Below, one piece after another: positions 49,538-58,539 of a DNA stretch of 64,000 nt. The stretch is from contig NZ_CP027557.1 in NCBI RefSeq assembly GCF_014854695.1, positions 496,001 to 560,000 on the forward strand. The letters run 5' to 3'. How positions within the stretch are numbered: position 1 is the first letter of the stretch; each line of letters opens with the position of its first letter. The translations under genes and the position numbers were made by a program. Source of the stretch: Rhodococcus rhodochrous (GTDB lineage Bacteria; Actinomycetota; Actinomycetes; Mycobacteriales; Mycobacteriaceae). Below the pieces are notes generated by a model that made no database searches, was not told where the DNA came from, and worked only from the letters and a program-made list of their open reading frames with translations.

Positions 49538-49598
49538 CCTCGGATTTCGCGGTGGGGCAGGGCGTGTCGTCCGGCTCCGATCGGTGGACCCCTCCAAG

Positions 49599-49604
49599 TA
49601 CCCT
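49599..49604 (+). promoter_or_regulatory. -10 box of a leaderless promoter (TACCCT)
   Basis: TACCCT, seven bases, then ATG 49612. Confidence 0.5.
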
Positions 49605-49611
49605 GATGGTC

Positions 49612-50778
49612 ATGGCAACTTCGGCGCGACCAGACAGGAATCGCCGTCCGTGGCGCAGTACCGGCTCGATGATCGTGGCCGGTCTGCTCGCTCTGGCGAT
49701 GATCGCCTCGCTGCTGTTGATCTTCAGTGAGAGCGTGCAGTTGCTGCGCGTCGCGGTGGTCGTCGCTCTGTGGGCCGCGACCGTCGGAGCCATCGCGATG
49801 AACAAGTACCGCCGCGAATCGGCGCTCGATCGGGCGAAGGCCGACGACCTGAAGACGGTCTACGAGCTGCAGTTGCAGAGGGAGATCGCGGCGCGACGCG
49901 AGTACGAGCTGAGCGTCGAGGAGAAGGTCCGCGCCGATCTGAAGCTCGACGCCGGTGAGATGGCGGCCCTGCGCACCGAACTGGCCACCCTGCGTCGCAC
50001 GCTCGAGATGTTGTTCGACGGCCGGTTACCCGACGACGCCGTCGCCCTCGAAGGTCAGGCCGAGAAGCTGCGTGAGCTGAGCGAGGCGGCGCGGGTGTCC
50101 GCTCCGCGTCCGTCGGGGCCGGCCTTCGCGTCCCCCGACGACGAGCCGGTCACCGCGGAGACCGAATCGGTCGAGGCGGCCATGCGCGCGGCGACGGCGT
50201 CGGAGAAGACGCCCGGAAAGGGTGGCGTCGAAGAACCGCGAACCGAGAAACAGGCGAAGGACAAGGTTGCGACTGGGAAGACGGCGACCGGAAAGACGGC
50301 GACCGGAAAGACGGCGACCGGGAAGGGAACGGCCGAGAAGTCGACGGCGGGGAAGGCGACGGCTGCATCGGCGACCGCAGGACCGGACGTCGAGGACGCC
50401 GAGATCGAGGACGCGGAAGTCGAGGATCCGAAGGCCGTGGACCCAAAGACGGGGGACACGAAGACGGGGGACACGAAGGTCGCGAGCGCCGAGAAGACGG
50501 CGGACGGGATGTCCGAGCCGCAGAAGCCCGGCAAGCACGAGTCCGACTCCGACCCCGACCCGCAAACGGACGCAGACAAGGCCGAAGCGAAGACGAAGGG
50601 CGATGACCCCGCGGAAGGGAAGGACACCGCCGCGAAGGCCGATGGAGCTGCGGAAACGACCGAGGAGAACGACGAGGACGACGACGAGTCGTCCGGACGC
50701 CGCTCCCGGCGTCGTCGCGCCGACGGCGAGGGCCGGACGGTCGCCGAGATCCTCGCGTCGTTGTCCGCCGAGCGCTGA
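49612..50778 (+). CDS. Membrane protein with coiled-coil and Lys/Thr/Glu-rich tail (Rv3604c-like, DUF6779)
   Basis: 388 residues. Two N-terminal transmembrane helices (about 20-38 and 45-62), then a charged helical region (about 70-150) likely to form a coiled coil (ELQLQREIAARREYELSVEEK). A long low-complexity tail has three KTATG repeats (about bases 50275-50325), acidic EDAE and DTKTGDTK repeats, and an end RRRADGEGRTVAEILASLS. Its position matches Rv3604c. Function unknown; perhaps cell-envelope scaffolding. ATG 49606 is an alternative start. Confidence 0.8.
   Translation: MATSARPDRNRRPWRSTGSMIVAGLLALAMIASLLLIFSESVQLLRVAVVVALWAATVGAIAMNKYRRESALDRAKADDLKTVYELQLQREIAARREYELSVEEKVRADLKLDAGEMAALRTELATLRRTLEMLFDGRLPDDAVALEGQAEKLRELSEAARVSAPRPSGPAFASPDDEPVTAETESVEAAMRAATASEKTPGKGGVEEPRTEKQAKDKVATGKTATGKTATGKTATGKGTAEKSTAGKATAASATAGPDVEDAEIEDAEVEDPKAVDPKTGDTKTGDTKVASAEKTADGMSEPQKPGKHESDSDPDPQTDADKAEAKTKGDDPAEGKDTAAKADGAAETTEENDEDDDESSGRRSRRRRADGEGRTVAEILASLSAER
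50275..50335 (+). repeat. Tandem 15-bp repeat encoding KTATG
   Basis: GGAAAGACGGCGACC-type units occur in succession within the Rv3604c-like gene; identical nucleotides, not just residues, suggest recent slippage expansion. Confidence 0.7.
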
Positions 50779-50937
50779 TCGCGGGGCGCCCGCAAGGCAG
50801 GTCACGGCCACCCCACCTCGGTCGATGAGGCGCAGATCACTCGGCCCGACCGTGGCGAGCCCCGGAAAGCGCGCGCTATTGTCGAGCGGAACGTCCGGTA
50901 CCCGCTGAGCGGGACTGGAACGAACGAGAGGACTCCC

Positions 50938-51873
50938 GTGAATTCCTTCGGGATCACCAACGCACCCGCGCCTGCGCGCCTGTCGGTAGGAATCGTGTCC
51001 GCCGGACGGGTCGGCACTGCACTCGGCGCAGCTTTCGAACGCGTCGGTCATGTCGTCGTGGCCTGCTCGGCCGTCTCCGACGTCTCGCGTCACCGTGCCG
51101 CCACCCGCCTGCCGGATTCGCAGATCCTGCCGGTCGACGAGGTTGCCGGCCGCTGCAATCTCCTTCTTCTCGCCGTTCCCGATACCGAACTGTCGTCCCT
51201 GGTCAAGGGCCTTGCAGCCACCGGTTCGGTCGCCGCCGGCACGATCGTCGTCCACGTCTCCGGTGCCCACGGCACCGCGATCCTCGAGCCGCTGACCGAG
51301 CAGGGCGCCGTGCCGCTCGCGATCCATCCCGCAATGACCTTCACCGGCCATGACGAGGACATCGACCGGCTCTCCTCCGCGTGCTTCGGCATCACGGCCG
51401 CCGACGAGATCGGCTACGCCATCGCGCAGTCTCTCGTCCTCGAGATCGGCGGCGAGCCGGTCCGCGTCCCCGAGTCCATGCGCACGACCTACCACGCCGC
51501 GCTCGCGCACGGCAGCAACCACTTGGTCACGCTGGTCGCCGACGCCGTCGAGGCGCTGCGCAGCGCCCTGCAGGGGGAGGAACTGCTCGGCCAGCAACTC
51601 GTCGACGACGCCCCCGGTGGAGTCGCCGAGCGGGTGTTGCAGCCGTTGCTCTCCGCGGCGCTCGACAACGTGCTGCGGCGCGGGCCCTCGGCCCTCACCG
51701 GGCCGGTCGCGCGCGGCGATGCCGACGCCGTGGCCGCGCACCTGCGTGCGCTCGAGGCCGTCGACCCGCAGATCGCCGCCGGGTACCGCGCGCTGTCGCT
51801 GCGATCGGCGCAACGGACCGGGTCGAAGCCGGAACTGATGGCAATTCTCGAAGGAGCTGAATACGGTGAGTGA
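50938..51873 (+). CDS. Rossmann-like/DUF2520 oxidoreductase-like protein (Rv3603c type)
   Basis: 311 residues. The N-terminal NAD-binding-like fold ([22 protein letters not shown]) and the C-terminal helical DUF2520 domain ([27 protein letters not shown]) resemble ketopantoate reductase-like proteins. Together with its fixed place before panC this suggests a role in pantothenate metabolism, though it is unproven. GTG 50938 has GAGAGGA upstream; TATTGT (50877-50882) may be its -10. The stop overlaps panC by 8 bp. Confidence 0.85.
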   Translation: MNSFGITNAPAPARLSVGIVSAGRVGTALGAAFERVGHVVVACSAVSDVSRHRAATRLPDSQILPVDEVAGRCNLLLLAVPDTELSSLVKGLAATGSVAAGTIVVHVSGAHGTAILEPLTEQGAVPLAIHPAMTFTGHDEDIDRLSSACFGITAADEIGYAIAQSLVLEIGGEPVRVPESMRTTYHAALAHGSNHLVTLVADAVEALRSALQGEELLGQQLVDDAPGGVAERVLQPLLSAALDNVLRRGPSALTGPVARGDADAVAAHLRALEAVDPQIAAGYRALSLRSAQRTGSKPELMAILEGAEYGE

Positions 51874-52804
51874 AGCAGGACAGCGCGGATACGTGCGAGG
51901 TGAACTGAGCGTTCACCACGATCCCGCAGGCCTGACCAAGGTCACCCGGGCTCTGCGCGGCGTCGGCCGCACCGTCGCACTCGTGCCGACGATGGGTGCG
52001 CTGCACACCGGTCACCTCGAACTCGTGCGCCAGGCCAAGCTCACCGGTGCCGTTGTGGTCGTGTCGATCTTCGTCAACCCGCTGCAGTTCGGGAAGAACG
52101 AGGACCTCGACGCCTACCCACGCACTCTCGACGCCGACCTCGAATTGCTCCGCGAAGCGGGCGTCGAACTCGCCTTCGTGCCGACGGTCTCGGCGATGTA
52201 CCCGCAGGGCCCGCGCACAACGATCCACCCGGGTCCGCTCGGGTCGGAGCTCGAAGGTGCTTCGCGCCCCGGCCATTTCGCGGGCATGCTGACGGTCGTC
52301 GCGAAGCTGTTCAACATCGTCGGTCCCAACACGGCGTTCTTCGGTGAGAAGGACTACCAGCAGCTCACCCTGATCCGTCAGATGGTCGCCGACCTGAATC
52401 TCGACATCCGCATCCTCGGCGTTCCCACCGTGCGCGAACAGGACGGGCTCGCACTGTCCTCCCGCAACCGCTATCTCGACCCCGAGCAGCGCGAGATCGC
52501 GACCACGCTGTCTGCGGCGCTCGTCGCCGGCGCACACGCCGCAGCAGGCGGATCCGAGGCGATCCTGTCCACGGCACGCGACGTGCTCGCGCAGAGCCCG
52601 CAGATCGAGGTGGACTATCTCGAGGTGCGCGGCGCCGATCTGGGGCCGGCACCCGAACGCGGCGACGGCCGACTGCTCGTCGCCGCACGGCTCGGCTCCA
52701 CACGCCTCATCGACAACGTCGGGGTCGCCGTCGGCACCGGTTTCCTCGAACGAGCCACCGGCCCGGTGGATCCCGACGCCGAAGACAACCTGACGAACCG
52801 CTGA
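51866..52804 (+). CDS. panC: Pantothenate synthetase
   Basis: 312 residues; condenses pantoate and beta-alanine using ATP. The HIGH-like motif is MGALHTGH, and the second motif is LSSRNRYL in place of KMSKS; the Q-containing region [17 protein letters not shown] binds substrate. It overlaps the preceding gene and is followed by panD, which makes its beta-alanine. Confidence 0.96.
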   Translation: MSEAGQRGYVRGELSVHHDPAGLTKVTRALRGVGRTVALVPTMGALHTGHLELVRQAKLTGAVVVVSIFVNPLQFGKNEDLDAYPRTLDADLELLREAGVELAFVPTVSAMYPQGPRTTIHPGPLGSELEGASRPGHFAGMLTVVAKLFNIVGPNTAFFGEKDYQQLTLIRQMVADLNLDIRILGVPTVREQDGLALSSRNRYLDPEQREIATTLSAALVAGAHAAAGGSEAILSTARDVLAQSPQIEVDYLEVRGADLGPAPERGDGRLLVAARLGSTRLIDNVGVAVGTGFLERATGPVDPDAEDNLTNR

Positions 52805-52848
52805 CCCACCGATCGAATTCGGAAACGAGAAAGAAACCGAGGACGAGC

Positions 52849-53286
52849 ATGTTCCGCACCATGATGAAGTCGAAGATCCACCGCGCCACGGTCACCCACG
52901 CGGATCTGCACTATGTCGGTTCGGTGACCGTCGACCAGGATTTGATGGACGCCGCGGATCTGCTCGAGGGCGAGCAGGTCTGCATCGTCGACATCGACAA
53001 CGGCGCCCGGCTCGAGACGTACGTCATCGCCGGTGAGCGTGGATCGGGCGTCATCGGGATCAACGGTGCCGCAGCACGTCTCGTCAGCCCCGGCGATCTC
53101 GTCATCCTCATCGCCTACGGCGTGATGAACGAGCAGGAGTGCAAGGACTACAACCCGCGCGTGGTGTTCGTCGACGCCGACAACCGCCAGGTCGAGCTCG
53201 GCAACGATCCCGCCCACGCTCCCGAGGGCTCGGGCCTGATCACGCCGCGGATGCTGTCGACCCTCGACTCGCCGTCCCTGGTCTAG
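52849..53286 (+). CDS. panD: Aspartate 1-decarboxylase
   Basis: 145 residues; makes beta-alanine from aspartate. It self-cleaves between Gly24 and Ser25 (YVGSVTV) to create the pyruvoyl cofactor. The conserved [12 protein letters not shown] is present. 45 nt after panC. Confidence 0.96.
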   Translation: MFRTMMKSKIHRATVTHADLHYVGSVTVDQDLMDAADLLEGEQVCIVDIDNGARLETYVIAGERGSGVIGINGAAARLVSPGDLVILIAYGVMNEQECKDYNPRVVFVDADNRQVELGNDPAHAPEGSGLITPRMLSTLDSPSLV

Positions 53287-53288
53287 AG

Positions 53289-54122
53289 GTGCTCCTCACC
53301 GTCGACGTCCGCAACACCAATATCGTCCTGGGGGTGTTCGCGGGCAGCGGCTCGCACGCGCGGCTGCTGCGCGACTGGCGCGTCCGTACCGACCCCAGGA
53401 TGACCGCCGATGAGATCGCCCTGCTGTTCCGCGGTCTGCTCGGCGAATCCGCCGAGCAGGTCACCGGGGTGGCGGCGCTGTCGACCGTGCCGTCGGTGCT
53501 GCGCGAGCTGCGCGTCATGCTCGACCGCTACTGGTCGTCGGTGCCGCACGTCGTGGTGGAGCCGGGGGTGCGCACGGGAGTGCCGCTGCTCGTGGACAAC
53601 CCGAAGGAGGTCGGCGCCGACCGCATCGTCAACAGTCTGGCGGCCTACCACTTCTACGGATCCCCGTGCATCGTCGTGGATTTCGGGACGTCCACGTGCG
53701 TCGACGTCGTGTCGGGCAAGGGGGAGTTCCTCGGCGGGTCCATCGCTCCGGGTGTGGAGATCTCGATGGATGCGCTGGCGTCGCGGTCGGCGGCACTGCG
53801 GAAGGTCGAATTGCTCCGTCCCCGAGGTGTTCTGGGCAAGAACACCGTCGAGTGCATGCAGTCCGGGGCCGTCTTCGGGTTCGCCGGGATGGTCGACGGC
53901 ATCGTGCGGCGGATCTGCGCCGAGGTGCCCGGTTTCGACGGTGACGACGTGGTCGTGATCGGCACCGGCGACAGTGCGCCGCTGATCATGCCGGAGTCGC
54001 GCACTCTCGAGCACCACGAGCCGGATCTGACCCTCGAGGGACTGCGTCTGGTGTACGAGCGGAATCAGGTGAGACGAGCGGCACGCGGAACTGCGGGTTC
54101 CGCTGAGCGCCATTCTGTGTAA
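53289..54122 (+). CDS. coaX: Type III pantothenate kinase
   Basis: 277 residues, ASKHA fold; phosphorylates pantothenate in the first step of CoA synthesis. Motifs: [41 protein letters not shown], and GGSIAPG. The N-terminal D-V-R-N-T variation of DVGNT is noted. GTG at 53289 two bases after panD. The stop is two bases before the ATG of the Cys leader peptide. Confidence 0.95.
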   Translation: MLLTVDVRNTNIVLGVFAGSGSHARLLRDWRVRTDPRMTADEIALLFRGLLGESAEQVTGVAALSTVPSVLRELRVMLDRYWSSVPHVVVEPGVRTGVPLLVDNPKEVGADRIVNSLAAYHFYGSPCIVVDFGTSTCVDVVSGKGEFLGGSIAPGVEISMDALASRSAALRKVELLRPRGVLGKNTVECMQSGAVFGFAGMVDGIVRRICAEVPGFDGDDVVVIGTGDSAPLIMPESRTLEHHEPDLTLEGLRLVYERNQVRRAARGTAGSAERHSV

Positions 54123-54124
54123 AA

Positions 54125-54175
54125 ATGTTCTTCGTGATCCGTTGCATGAGCACCCAGGAGTGTTGTCGAGGCTGA
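54125..54175 (+). CDS. Cysteine-responsive leader peptide MFFVIRCMSTQECCRG
   Basis: A 16-residue peptide with three Cys codons (54143, 54161, 54164), two in tandem. CATTCT (54111-54116) lies 8 nt before its ATG, so a leaderless transcript starting at the ATG is likely, though read-through from coaX is possible. The last seven codons form the 5' arm of a stem that closes on the next gene's RBS. Organisation matches the mycobacterial leaderless poly-Cys uORFs that respond to cysteine supply. Confidence 0.75.
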   Translation: MFFVIRCMSTQECCRG

Positions 54176-54208
54176 CCGCCGCCTCGACCGATAACACATT
54201 CCTGGGAG
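54153..54208 (+). promoter_or_regulatory. RBS-sequestering attenuator stem
   Basis: The 5' arm 54153-54172 pairs with the 3' arm 54181-54206. CCCAGGA/TCCTGGG is 7 bp, TGTT/AACA is 4 bp, and GTCGAGGC/GCCTCGAC is 8 bp, with bulges only on the 3' side and between the first two helices. The 3' base of the stem includes part of the Shine-Dalgarno GGGAG (54204-54208). A ribosome stalled at the two Cys codons sits on the 5' arm. Confidence 0.75.
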
Positions 54209-54215
54209 TTTTCTC

Positions 54216-54668
54216 ATGCGCGCTGCGCTTCTTTCCACCACTTCTGTTTCCACCGCTGCTCCGGTCGCCTTCCACCGGCTTGCCGTCGAGCGCACGTACC
54301 CCACCGAACTGTCCGCAGCGGTCGCCCGCGGAGCCGTCGTCGTCGACATCCGCTCGAACGCCGAACGTGCCGCTCAGGGAACACTTCCCGGTGCACTGGC
54401 CATCTCCGTCGATCTCGTCGCCGAGCGACTCGATCCGAGCGGCAAGGGCCGTCTCGCCCTCGCCGTCGACCGCGACGTCGAATGGATCCTCGTCTCGTCC
54501 GACGGCGTGAGCTCGCACGGTGTGGTCACCGAACTGCACGCGCAGGGTCTGCGCAGGGTCACCCACCTCGTCGGAGGCTACGACGCCATCCGCGCGGCCC
54601 GCCTGGTCGGCGCAGTCGCCGAGGCCCAGCACGTCGCGCAGGACGTGGCGCGGGTCACCGCTCACTGA
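54216..54668 (+). CDS. Rhodanese-like domain protein lacking the catalytic cysteine
   Basis: 150 residues, one rhodanese fold ([37 protein letters not shown]). The active-site loop CxxGxRS reads SSDGVSS (94-100), so both the sulfur-carrying Cys and the Arg are replaced by Ser. It is unlikely to be a normal sulfurtransferase and may bind sulfur metabolites or a partner. It has no Cys and no Met beyond the start, suiting expression during sulfur starvation. Translation is predicted to be controlled by the leader peptide just upstream. RBS GGGAG at 54204. Confidence 0.82.
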   Translation: MRAALLSTTSVSTAAPVAFHRLAVERTYPTELSAAVARGAVVVDIRSNAERAAQGTLPGALAISVDLVAERLDPSGKGRLALAVDRDVEWILVSSDGVSSHGVVTELHAQGLRRVTHLVGGYDAIRAARLVGAVAEAQHVAQDVARVTAH

Positions 54669-54707
54669 AAGCGCGCATCTGCAGGAATAGTGACCTCGGG
54701 TGTCCGA

Positions 54708-54713
54708 TAGTCT
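54708..54713 (+). promoter_or_regulatory. -10 box of a leaderless promoter (TAGTCT) for lysS
   Basis: TAGTCT, eight bases, then GTG 54722; no Shine-Dalgarno. Confidence 0.55.
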
Positions 54714-54721
54714 GGTTACCC

Positions 54722-56233
54722 GTGAGTGATGCCACCGTTCAGCAGCCCGACGACACCCCCGAGCAGATGCGGGTCCGCCGCGAGAAGCGCGAACGGCTCC
54801 TGGCACAGGGCTCGGACGCCTATCCCGTCGAGATCCCGCGTACCCATACGCTCGCGGAGATCCGCGCCGAGTATCCCGACCTCGAACCCGACACCGCCAC
54901 CGGCACCGTCGTGGGCGTCGCCGGCCGCGTGATGTTCTCGCGCAACACCGGCAAGCTGTGCTTCGCGACGCTGCAGGAGGGCGACGGCACCCAGCTGCAG
55001 GTCATGCTCAGCCTCGCCGGCGTCGGCGAGGAGGCGCTCGCCGCCTGGAAGTCCGAGGTCGACCTCGGCGACATCGTGTTCGTGCACGGCGAGGTCATCA
55101 GCTCCCGGCGAGGTGAGCTCAGCGTCATGGCCGACTCGTGGACCATGGCGTCGAAGGCGCTGCGTCCGCTGCCGGTCGCGCACAAGGAGATGAACGAAGA
55201 GGCACGGGTGCGTCAGCGCTACGTCGACCTCATCGTGCGTCCCGAAGCGCGCCGCAACGCGCGCATGCGTGTCGCGGTGGTGCGCGAGCTACGCAACGCA
55301 CTCGAGCGTCGTGGCTTCCTCGAGGTCGAGACGCCCATGCTGCAGACCCTGCACGGTGGCGCGGCGGCCCGTCCGTTCGTGACGCACTCGAACGCGCTCG
55401 ACATCGATCTGTACCTGCGTATCGCGCCGGAGCTGTTCCTCAAGCGCTGTGTGGTCGGCGGTATCGAGAAGGTCTTCGAGATCAACCGCAATTTCCGTAA
55501 CGAGGGTGCCGACTCGACGCACTCGCCGGAATTCTCGATGCTCGAAACGTACGAGGCGTACGGCACCTACGACGATTCGGCTCGGATGATCCGCGAGATC
55601 ATCCAGGAGGTCGCGTTCGCGGTCTTCGGCAGCCATGTGGTGACGCTCGCCGACGGTACGGAATACGACCTCGGGGGTGAATGGAAAACCCTCGAAATGT
55701 ATCCCTCGCTGTCCGAGGCGATCGGCGCGGACGTGACCCCCGACACGACGCTCGAGGAATTGACGGCTCTCGCGGATCGCGTCGGTCTGGAGATTCCCGA
55801 GGGTAAGGGCTGGGGCCACGGCAAGCTCGTCGAGGAACTCTGGGAGCACATGTGCGGCGACCAGCTGAACGAGCCGACCTTCGTGCGTGATTTCCCCGTC
55901 GAGACGTCGCCGCTGACCCGCGATCACCGCACCGTGCGCGGGGTCACCGAGAAATGGGATCTGTACGTCCGCGGTTTCGAACTCGCCACGGGTTACTCGG
56001 AACTCGTCGATCCGGTGATTCAGCGCGAGCGCTTCGTCGACCAGGCGCGCCTGGCCGCGGAAGGTGACGACGAGGCAATGGTCCTCGACGAGGATTTCCT
56101 CGCCGCGATGGAACAGGGAATGCCGCCGACCACCGGTACCGGAATGGGAATCGACCGTCTGCTGATGGCACTTACCGGTCTGGGAATCCGCGAAACAATC
56201 CTGTTCCCGATTGTCCGACCGAACACCCGTTAA
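54722..56233 (+). CDS. lysS: Lysyl-tRNA synthetase (class II)
   Basis: 503 residues; charges tRNA-Lys. An OB-fold anticodon-binding domain (about 55-165) precedes the class II catalytic core, with motif 2 near [20 protein letters not shown] and motif 3 [11 protein letters not shown]. The GTG at 54722 fits the typical N-terminus ([15 protein letters not shown]) and a leaderless start. The position between coaX and lsr2 matches mycobacteria. Confidence 0.95.
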   Translation: MSDATVQQPDDTPEQMRVRREKRERLLAQGSDAYPVEIPRTHTLAEIRAEYPDLEPDTATGTVVGVAGRVMFSRNTGKLCFATLQEGDGTQLQVMLSLAGVGEEALAAWKSEVDLGDIVFVHGEVISSRRGELSVMADSWTMASKALRPLPVAHKEMNEEARVRQRYVDLIVRPEARRNARMRVAVVRELRNALERRGFLEVETPMLQTLHGGAAARPFVTHSNALDIDLYLRIAPELFLKRCVVGGIEKVFEINRNFRNEGADSTHSPEFSMLETYEAYGTYDDSARMIREIIQEVAFAVFGSHVVTLADGTEYDLGGEWKTLEMYPSLSEAIGADVTPDTTLEELTALADRVGLEIPEGKGWGHGKLVEELWEHMCGDQLNEPTFVRDFPVETSPLTRDHRTVRGVTEKWDLYVRGFELATGYSELVDPVIQRERFVDQARLAAEGDDEAMVLDEDFLAAMEQGMPPTTGTGMGIDRLLMALTGLGIRETILFPIVRPNTR

Positions 56234-56275
56234 TCGGATTTCGCCGCTCCATATTGCGATGCGTTAATCGGCGGG

Positions 56276-56281
56276 TAGTGT
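56276..56281 (+). promoter_or_regulatory. Candidate lsr2 -10 box (TAGTGT)
   Basis: TAGTGT with predicted start near 56289 leaves a 40-nt leader with AGAGGA before the ATG. Confidence 0.45.
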
Positions 56282-56328
56282 GGTGCCCGTCCCGCGGGGG
56301 GAAGCGCATGCGAGAGGATTTACACCAC

Positions 56329-56688
56329 ATGGCGAAGAAAGTCACTGTCACCCTGATCGACGATGTGGATCAGGAATCGGCGGCGGACGAATCGGTGGAG
56401 TTCGGTCTCGACGGAGTGACGTACGAGATCGACCTTTCCGAGGACAATGCGGCACGGCTGCGCGAGCAGTTGGAATTCTGGATCGAACACGCTCGCAAGG
56501 TCGGCGGCCGTAAGCGGAGCAAGACCGCGGCCGGAACTGCGCCGGCTGCGCGCAAGAGCGGATCCGGAAGTGCGGGTCGCGAGCAGACGGCCGCTATCCG
56601 TGAATGGGCACGGAACAACGATCTGCCGGTTTCGGCGCGTGGCCGAATCTCTGCGGAGATCGTCGAGGCGTACAACAAGGCGCACTGA
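56329..56688 (+). CDS. lsr2: Lsr2 nucleoid-associated protein
   Basis: 119 residues, an H-NS-like xenogeneic silencer that bridges AT-rich DNA. The N-terminal dimerisation domain starts MAKKVTVTLIDDVDQ. The C-terminal DNA-binding domain (REWARNNDLPVSARGRISAEIVEAY) carries the RGR minor-groove motif. AGAGGA precedes the ATG. A GC hairpin (56705-56734) follows. Confidence 0.95.
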   Translation: MAKKVTVTLIDDVDQESAADESVEFGLDGVTYEIDLSEDNAARLREQLEFWIEHARKVGGRKRSKTAAGTAPAARKSGSGSAGREQTAAIREWARNNDLPVSARGRISAEIVEAYNKAH

Positions 56689-56704
56689 CGACATCCTCGT
56701 CCGT

Positions 56705-56734
56705 GGGGCGTCGTCCATCCGTGGACGGCGCCCC
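56705..56734 (+). terminator. Hairpin after lsr2
   Basis: GGGGCGTCGTCC pairs with GGACGGCGCCCC around a 6-nt loop (one T-G wobble), 16 nt after the lsr2 stop. Confidence 0.6.
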
Positions 56735-56826
56735 GCAGTCGTCGGTGGACGGGTTCGGTTGCGACACAGTGGCGCCCGTCACACCACCCGATCGTGCGGT
56801 CGAGCCGGCACGATGCGGTCGGGGAG

Positions 56827-56832
56827 TAGCAT
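56827..56832 (+). promoter_or_regulatory. -10 box of a leaderless promoter (TAGCAT)
   Basis: TAGCAT, six bases, then ATG 56839. Confidence 0.55.
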
Positions 56833-56838
56833 CCGCTC

Positions 56839-58269
56839 ATGGCCGAGACCGTGCTCGAACCTGGTTCCACCTGCTGGCGAATCGCGCGAGCGGAGAGGTT
56901 GACCTGCATAGTCGACGCGGCCGACTATTTCCGTCACGCCAAGTCGGCGATGCTCCGCGCGGAAAAGCGCATCATGCTGATCGGATGGGATTTCGACACC
57001 CGGATCAAGTTCGAACCCGACGGCGCGACTCTCGAGGGACCGAACAAACTCGGTGAATTCCTCGAATGGCTTCCCGAACGACGTCCCGATCTCGATATTT
57101 ATCTCCTCAAGTGGAACATCGGTGCGTTCAGTGCCCTCGCGCGCGGAATGACGCCGGTGTTCGTGCTCGATTGGCTCACCGACCCACGCTTGCACTTCGA
57201 AATAGACGGGGCGCATCCCGTGGGCGCGGCGCATCATCAGAAAATTCTCGTCGTCGACGACAGCATCGCTTTCTGCGGCGGTATCGATATGACCGTCGAC
57301 CGCTGGGACACCCCGGATCATCCCGACCGGAGCAAATACCGGCGCGAGCCGAGCGGTAAACGCTACGGGCCGTGGCACGACGTGACGACCGCTGTCGACG
57401 GTGATGCCGCGCGGGCCCTCGGCGACCAGGCCCGCGCCCGGTGGAAGGCGGCCACGGGGGAGGAAATCGAGCCCGTGCCGGAGCCGGAACCGATCTGGCC
57501 CGACGATCTCGAACCGACCCTCCGCGGTGTCGACGTGGGCATCGCTCGCACCCTGCCCACCTACGACGGGAAGGACGGCGTCCACGAGATCGAGGCGCTG
57601 TACCTGTCGGTGATCGAGAAGGCCCGGCACACCCTCTACCTCGAGAGTCAGTACCTGGCCTCGCGCAGGATCGCGGACGCGCTCGCCGAACGACTGCAGG
57701 AACCGGACGGCCCCGAGATCGTGGTGGTCATCCCGCGCAACGCCGAGGGCTGGCTCGAACGCAAGGCGATGGACGGTGCCCGGCGTGCCCTGCTGCACAT
57801 GCTGTGGGAGGCCGACGTGCACGGCCGATTCGCCGCTTACTATCCCGTCACCGCCGGCGGTGAGCCGATCTACGTGCACGCGAAGGTCGTCGTGATGGAC
57901 GAGACGCTGCTGCGGATCGGGTCGTCGAACCTGAACAATCGTTCGATGGGCTTCGACACCGAATGCGACCTGGCGATCGAAGCCGCCGAACCCGGGGACG
58001 CGGTCGGCCGCGCGGCCGTCGAGCTGCGCAACATCCTGGCGGCGGAACACCTCGACGTCGACCCCGAAGCGATCGCCGAGGCCACGAAGGACGGCGGCTC
58101 GCTCATCTCCACCATCGAACGGTTGCGTGGCCCGGGACGTTCGCTGCGGCCGTTCGAACCGGGTACGGTGTCGGACGAGGACAGTGTCCTCGCAGAAAGT
58201 GCTCTGGCCGATCCCGAACGCGCCTCGCGGAGCCTCGGACGCAGGATCGAGCGATTCTTCGCCCGTTGA
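56839..58269 (+). CDS. Phospholipase D-like protein
   Basis: 476 residues with two HKD motifs: His133-Lys135-Asp140 (HQKILVVD) and His347-Lys349-Asp354 (HAKVVVMD), each followed by the usual G(S/G) turn (IAFCGG, RIGSSN). It would hydrolyse or transfer phosphatidyl groups of phospholipids, with cardiolipin-synthase-type activity also possible. No signal peptide or strong membrane segment, so probably cytoplasmic or peripheral. The start is leaderless. It sits between lsr2 and clpC1, where mycobacteria have no such gene, so it is likely an insertion. Confidence 0.9.
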   Translation: MAETVLEPGSTCWRIARAERLTCIVDAADYFRHAKSAMLRAEKRIMLIGWDFDTRIKFEPDGATLEGPNKLGEFLEWLPERRPDLDIYLLKWNIGAFSALARGMTPVFVLDWLTDPRLHFEIDGAHPVGAAHHQKILVVDDSIAFCGGIDMTVDRWDTPDHPDRSKYRREPSGKRYGPWHDVTTAVDGDAARALGDQARARWKAATGEEIEPVPEPEPIWPDDLEPTLRGVDVGIARTLPTYDGKDGVHEIEALYLSVIEKARHTLYLESQYLASRRIADALAERLQEPDGPEIVVVIPRNAEGWLERKAMDGARRALLHMLWEADVHGRFAAYYPVTAGGEPIYVHAKVVVMDETLLRIGSSNLNNRSMGFDTECDLAIEAAEPGDAVGRAAVELRNILAAEHLDVDPEAIAEATKDGGSLISTIERLRGPGRSLRPFEPGTVSDEDSVLAESALADPERASRSLGRRIERFFAR

Positions 58270-58539
58270 TCTTCCACTGCCGCTGTTCGCTTGTGGCGTA
58301 CAGCTTGCGGAAACGTATCCGCCACGTGCAGCGTTAACTTCTGAAACCGGGTTTTCTCGCCGCCTTCCGAAGGGTAGAGGGAAAGCGAGTCGATACCACG
58401 ACCACTAGAGTGTGGAGTGGGAGCTTGGAACCTCTGAAAGGTTCCGACGAACGACTCGAGTGCCGGAGCTTAAGAGCGGCAGCAGGGTGCGGGACGATCG
58501 GCGTACCGGACCGGCGGCCGGAGAGTGTGAGGGAGTGCG
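58270..58539 (+). promoter_or_regulatory. clpC1 upstream region
   Basis: Holds an inverted repeat GCGGAaacgtaTCCGC (58307-58322), a possible regulator (ClgR-type) site. A -10-like TAGAGT (58406-58411) predicts a start near 58418. The hairpin GGAACC/GGTTCC (58427-58445) lies in the leader. The operator assignment is tentative. Confidence 0.35.
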
